Below are positions 61,072 to 64,000 of a DNA stretch of 64,000 bases, piece after piece. A program made the position numbers and the translations under genes. The stretch is from the NCBI GenBank assembly GCA_963666805.2, contig CAXXWR010000006.1, positions 248,001-312,000 of the forward strand, read 5' to 3'. The notes beneath the pieces are model-generated. The model searched no databases. It saw only the letters and a program-made list of their open reading frames with translations, and was not told where the DNA came from. The stretch is from Fusibacter sp963666805 (GTDB lineage Bacteria; Bacillota; Clostridia; Peptostreptococcales; Acidaminobacteraceae). Every line of letters begins with the position of its first letter. The stretch's first letter is position 1.

Positions 61072-61142
61072 CATTTGGCCTAATGATCCTAGTCTTCCCC
61101 TCCTATTTTACTGAAAATTTGAGAATTATTTAACAAAAAAGC

Positions 61143-61173
61143 TTGACCTTGGTGTAACCCCAAGGTTTATGAT
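61143..61173 (+). promoter_or_regulatory. MerR-type promoter with operator in a 19-bp spacer
   Basis: TTGACC, 19 bp, TATGAT. The perfect dyad ACCTTGG-N7-CCAAGGT (61146-61166) fills the spacer. Over-long spacers with a central dyad are the hallmark of MerR-family targets, where the regulator twists the DNA to activate transcription. Confidence 0.85.
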
Positions 61174-61210
61174 AGCCATGACAATAATGCATTAAATGGA
61201 GGAGACAACT

Positions 61211-63214
61211 TTGAAAACAACAATTAAAAAAGGACTATCAATCGTCATTTGCCTAATGATGATCATGACGCTTTTGGCAGGTTGTGGCAGTGATTCTGCT
61301 ACAAATACCAATTTAAAACCTGCTGAAGACACAGCAGGAACAGATTCATCAAATCCAGCAGATCAACCTGCTGACAACACGACAGCAGACAGCAAAATCA
61401 CTTATACACCAGGGACTTACCGTGGTACTGCTGAAGGAAAAGAAGGCAACATCGTTGTTGACGTTACTTTTGATGAAACGACAATTACTAACATTGACGT
61501 CGTTGAACAAGCTGAAACCGAAGGCATTGGTGCAGAAGCTATCAAGACATTAACAACTTCAATCTTAGACTCGCAATCACTCGGCCTTGATACAGTATCT
61601 GGTGCTTCAGAAACCAGCGAAGGTTTACTTACAGCAGTTGAAGACGCAGTCACTCAAGCAGGTGGCGACGTAGAAGCACTTAAAGCCGTAGCTGTTGAAA
61701 AAGAAAACGCTGATGTCACTGAAGAACTTTCTGCTGACGTTGTGGTTATCGGTGCTGGTGCCTCTGGAACATCTGCTGCTGTTTCAGCTGCAGACAAAGG
61801 TGCTAAAGTTATTTTAATTGAAAAAACAGCCACTATCGGGGGCGCAAGTAATCTTTCTTGGGCAGGTAAATTCTACAATTCAAGCGTTTCAGTCGCAAAT
61901 GGTTTAACAATCTCTGTAGAAGACGAAATTGCAAACTGGATTGTAAACAACCACTGGCGTGTAGATGCCGCTGCGATTCGTCAATACGTGACAAAATCAG
62001 GCGACACTTATGACTGGTTAGCTGAAAAAGGCTATCCAACCACTTTTATTAATTTTGCAGGGGAACCCCTTCACATGTTACCCCCTTATGATCAAAGACA
62101 AGATTTACTCAAAAGTATGCTTGCAGACTCTGTAGAAGCCAACGGCGGTCAAGTCTTTACTGAAACGACTGGTAAATCACTTATCACAGATGACCAAGGT
62201 CATGTAACAGGTGTCATCGCCGAACAAACAGATGGCACAACACTTAAAATCGCAGCCAAAAGTGTCATCATCGCAACAGGTGGTTATGCTGCCAACGCTG
62301 ACATGGTTAAGAAACTTTTCGGTTTTGAAGGCATTAATGGCGGTTTAGGTCAAAATATAGGCGAAGGTCTTGAAATGGCTTGGGATGCTGGTGCAAAAGT
62401 ACCTGACAATATTGGTGGCCAAATGCTTCATCAAACGCTTGCGCGTGCAACCAATGACCTTAAAAAAGACTATTCTGATTTTGAAGCTAGCTATCCACTT
62501 ATGACTGCTTACTTGCCAACATTTATGAATGTTGCTCCTGCAGGTAACCGCTTTAGAGATGAAACAGCAACACTCACTGCAGTTGCCGCAGCTAACACAA
62601 GTGCTTTCAATGGTAAATACCATCTTGTTATCGTTTCAGAAGCTCAATTAGATGCTCTTGAAACACAAGGTATGAAGGGTGTTAAAGCACCTTCACTTCC
62701 TGGTATGCCACCAGAATTCTATGCTTCATTTGCAGATCAATACAAACTTGATACCCCTTGGACAGGTGTTAGAGACGTCTTTGAAACAATGGTTGCCAAC
62801 GGTGACGGTTTCAAAGGAAATACACCTGAAGAATTAGCTAAAAATGCAGGTATGGATGTTAATTACTTCAAAGAAGCTTTTGACAACTATCAAGAAGCCA
62901 TTCAAACTGGCGTCGACAAAGACTTCGGAAAAAATAGTGACTATCTTGTACCAATGGGCGAATCAGGACCTTATTATGCTGTTATTGCCGAAATCAATAA
63001 CCTCGGTTCTGTTGGTGGCTTACTTGTCAACAAAAACTTCCAAGTGCTTAATGACAACAGAGTCCCTATCGACGGCTTATATGCTGTTGGTTTAGAGTCT
63101 GAAGGCGTCCTCTTTAACGATACTTACGTTGGAAACGGTGTCGGTATTGGTTACTCATTCACTTCAGGACGTTTAGGTGGCGAAAGAGCTGCTGAACACG
63201 CACTTGGCGAATAA
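61211..63214 (+). CDS. Lipoprotein FMN/FAD flavoreductase (fumarate/urocanate reductase-like)
   Basis: The 667-aa lipoprotein has lipobox L-L-A-G-C25. An FMN-binding domain at residues about 62-155 has the flavinylation motif D127-T-V-S-G-A-S133 (Ser rather than the more common Thr). An FAD-binding fumarate-reductase-type domain follows from about 172 (V-V-I-G-A-G-A-S-G; G-G-A-S-N-L-S-W; late G-N-G-V-G-I-G-Y). Such surface enzymes reduce fumarate, urocanate or similar acceptors for anaerobic respiration. I chose the TTG at 61211 (GGAGG 8 nt upstream); the ATG at 61196 abuts that ribosome site. No flavinyl transferase (ApbE) gene is in the window. Confidence 0.92.
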   Translation: MKTTIKKGLSIVICLMMIMTLLAGCGSDSATNTNLKPAEDTAGTDSSNPADQPADNTTADSKITYTPGTYRGTAEGKEGNIVVDVTFDETTITNIDVVEQAETEGIGAEAIKTLTTSILDSQSLGLDTVSGASETSEGLLTAVEDAVTQAGGDVEALKAVAVEKENADVTEELSADVVVIGAGASGTSAAVSAADKGAKVILIEKTATIGGASNLSWAGKFYNSSVSVANGLTISVEDEIANWIVNNHWRVDAAAIRQYVTKSGDTYDWLAEKGYPTTFINFAGEPLHMLPPYDQRQDLLKSMLADSVEANGGQVFTETTGKSLITDDQGHVTGVIAEQTDGTTLKIAAKSVIIATGGYAANADMVKKLFGFEGINGGLGQNIGEGLEMAWDAGAKVPDNIGGQMLHQTLARATNDLKKDYSDFEASYPLMTAYLPTFMNVAPAGNRFRDETATLTAVAAANTSAFNGKYHLVIVSEAQLDALETQGMKGVKAPSLPGMPPEFYASFADQYKLDTPWTGVRDVFETMVANGDGFKGNTPEELAKNAGMDVNYFKEAFDNYQEAIQTGVDKDFGKNSDYLVPMGESGPYYAVIAEINNLGSVGGLLVNKNFQVLNDNRVPIDGLYAVGLESEGVLFNDTYVGNGVGIGYSFTSGRLGGERAAEHALGE

Positions 63215-63225
63215 TTTATTTCATT

Positions 63226-63283
63226 ACACAAGAGAAGCATTTAACCAATCTCACTTGATTTTCCTCGATGCCTCTCTTGTGTT
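63226..63283 (+). terminator. Terminator of the flavoreductase gene
   Basis: ACACAAGAG pairs with CTCTTGTGT, with an inner GCAT/ATGC arm. The T tract is short, so termination may be incomplete. Confidence 0.6.
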
Positions 63284-63385
63284 TATCTCTAGTGCGATTG
63301 GGTAAAAATAAACCAACAAACGAAGGTTCAATACCATCACAACTGGACCATAAAGAGAGAAATAGAAATCAAAAAGGGTATTCAT

Positions 63386-63432
63386 AAAAAAAGAACTTAG
63401 AGTTATTACACAATACTCTAAGTTCTTTTTTA
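63386..63432 (-). terminator. Bidirectional terminator near right edge
   Basis: AAAGAACTTAGAGT pairs with ACTCTAAGTTCTTT, with T-runs on both strands. It ends the leftward GH3 gene and backs up the flavoreductase terminator. Confidence 0.88.
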
Positions 63433-63499
63433 TTTTATACTTTGTAGGCTCTATCAATTACATATTGTACTCACATGAACCATTGTCTTTAATGAGCCA

Positions 63500-64000
63500 T
63501 TATTTTTGTTTTGATTTACGACTTCTACTGAGACTATAGTAAGCTATTCCAATAAGGATAAGCGCTGCAATATCACCAATTATAAGCCATTTCTTCCATG
63601 GTGATATCTTATAAGTCACAAGGGTTCCAGTCGCAATTCCCTGCATCGCATTACTGTTAACCACCATATATAATACATGATGCATCGCATTTTTCAAACT
63701 TGAAAGCGCTGTTGATGATTTAGCATCCTTTAACCCTGCATTGGCAAAGGTGTTAAGCATCAGATCAGAACCAGCTCTAAGCGCTTGGTCTGGCGACATA
63801 AAAGCATCTCCGCCATAATAATCTGTTACAACCGCTCCCTCAAATTGCCATTCTTTTCTTAATACGTTTTCAAGTAAAGCATAGTTTCCACCAGCCCAAG
63901 TCGTCCCTATACAATTGTAAGAACTCATGATGCCAGTAACCGCCGGAATACTTTTTGTTACCCTATTGCCTTCATCATCAGCAATATAAGTGATATCAGC
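63500..64000 (-). CDS. Glycoside hydrolase family 3, C-terminal part, membrane-anchored; 5' end outside window
   Basis: The frame is open from the right edge to a stop at 63500 (about 166 codons seen). It shows the end of a GH3 catalytic barrel: M-S-S-Y-N-C, W-A-G-G-N-Y-A-L-L, then L-R-K-E-W-Q-F-E-G-A-V-V-T-D-Y with the nucleophile Asp. About 60 helical residues, one membrane helix (W-L-I-I-G-D-I-A-A-L-I-L-I-G-I-A) and a basic tail follow. In ordinary GH3 enzymes a second domain follows the barrel; here the protein ends, so the second domain is either absent or encoded before the barrel, as in clostridial proteins with swapped domain order. Confidence 0.82.
   Translation of the reverse strand, partial: ADITYIADDEGNRVTKSIPAVTGIMSSYNCIGTTWAGGNYALLENVLRKEWQFEGAVVTDYYGGDAFMSPDQALRAGSDLMLNTFANAGLKDAKSSTALSSLKNAMHHVLYMVVNSNAMQGIATGTLVTYKISPWKKWLIIGDIAALILIGIAYYSLSRSRKSKQK

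Noticed and set aside
63331..63360. GGTTCAATACC resembling a tRNA T-arm
   Set aside because: No acceptor, D or anticodon arm can be built around it.
63251..63457. Hydrophobic minus-strand reading frame of 68 codons
   Set aside because: It runs through two terminator hairpins and has no ribosome site before any of its ATG codons.

Overview
The window looks like chromosome from a low-GC, Gram-positive anaerobe of the Clostridia. The reasons are AT-rich DNA with strong AGGAGG-type ribosome sites, TATAAT promoters that often carry an upstream TGn, a Na+-type F-ATPase with a double-hairpin c subunit as in Acetobacterium/Eubacterium, Kce/Kal amino-acid fermentation enzymes, an acyl-CoA dehydrogenase-EtfBA set, an SLH surface protein and a CIRCE heat-shock operator. 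I do not name a species. I see no insertion sequence, prophage, CRISPR array, tRNA or rRNA.

Layout. 1-1149: 5' part of a chemoreceptor, running off the left edge. 1281-9511: atp operon read leftwards (atpZ-I-B-E1-E-F-H-A-G-D-C) with its own promoter and terminator. 9516-23043: leftward housekeeping block, from rho through rpmE, tdk, a DUF1385 protein, prmC, prfA, a cation/H+ antiporter, Sua5, rpiB, upp, dCMP deaminase, WecA/TagO and WecB to an AtoDA-type CoA-transferase. 23333-33248: a secreted transglutaminase-like protein, kce-kal, a GtrB/GtrA/GT-C sugar-modification operon, pyrG with an unassigned structured leader RNA, and an SLH protein. 33449-41815: rightward cell-envelope cluster (alpha/beta hydrolase, membrane-anchored MurF-like ligase, Ddl-like ligase, two-component system, zinc-ribbon/AMIN-like membrane protein, MscS channel). 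41910-54512: leftward acyl-CoA dehydrogenase-EtfBA, an ABC importer, an NhaD/ArsB transporter, a MATE exporter and hypotheticals, with one rightward lipoprotein. 54591-64000: hsp20 under CIRCE, a non-coding region with a sigma-54 promoter, a small zinc-finger protein, a chemoreceptor, a flippase, a MerR regulator with a flavoprotein it probably controls, and the end of a GH3 glycosidase.

How the parts fit. Kce, Kal, acyl-CoA dehydrogenase/EtfBA and AtoDA are consecutive or adjacent steps of lysine-to-butyrate fermentation, though kamA/kamDE/kdd are not in the window. The c-ring carries Na+ ligands, and two separate cation transporters lie nearby, which suggests that Na+ is an important coupling ion. 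WecA/WecB, GtrAB/GT-C, the flippase, MurF/Ddl and SLH genes point to an elaborate wall.

Most unusual parts. (1) 55340-55930 has two 22-bp upstream repeats, a -24/-12 promoter with exact GG-N10-GC spacing, about 430 nt without a credible ORF but with strong nested hairpins, and a 15-bp terminator; this is a candidate sigma-54-dependent structured ncRNA. (2) The upp reading frame breaks just before its conserved C-terminus. (3) A MerR-type promoter with a 19-bp spacer and a perfect dyad precedes a lipoprotein flavoreductase. (4) An orphan leader RNA lies upstream of pyrG.
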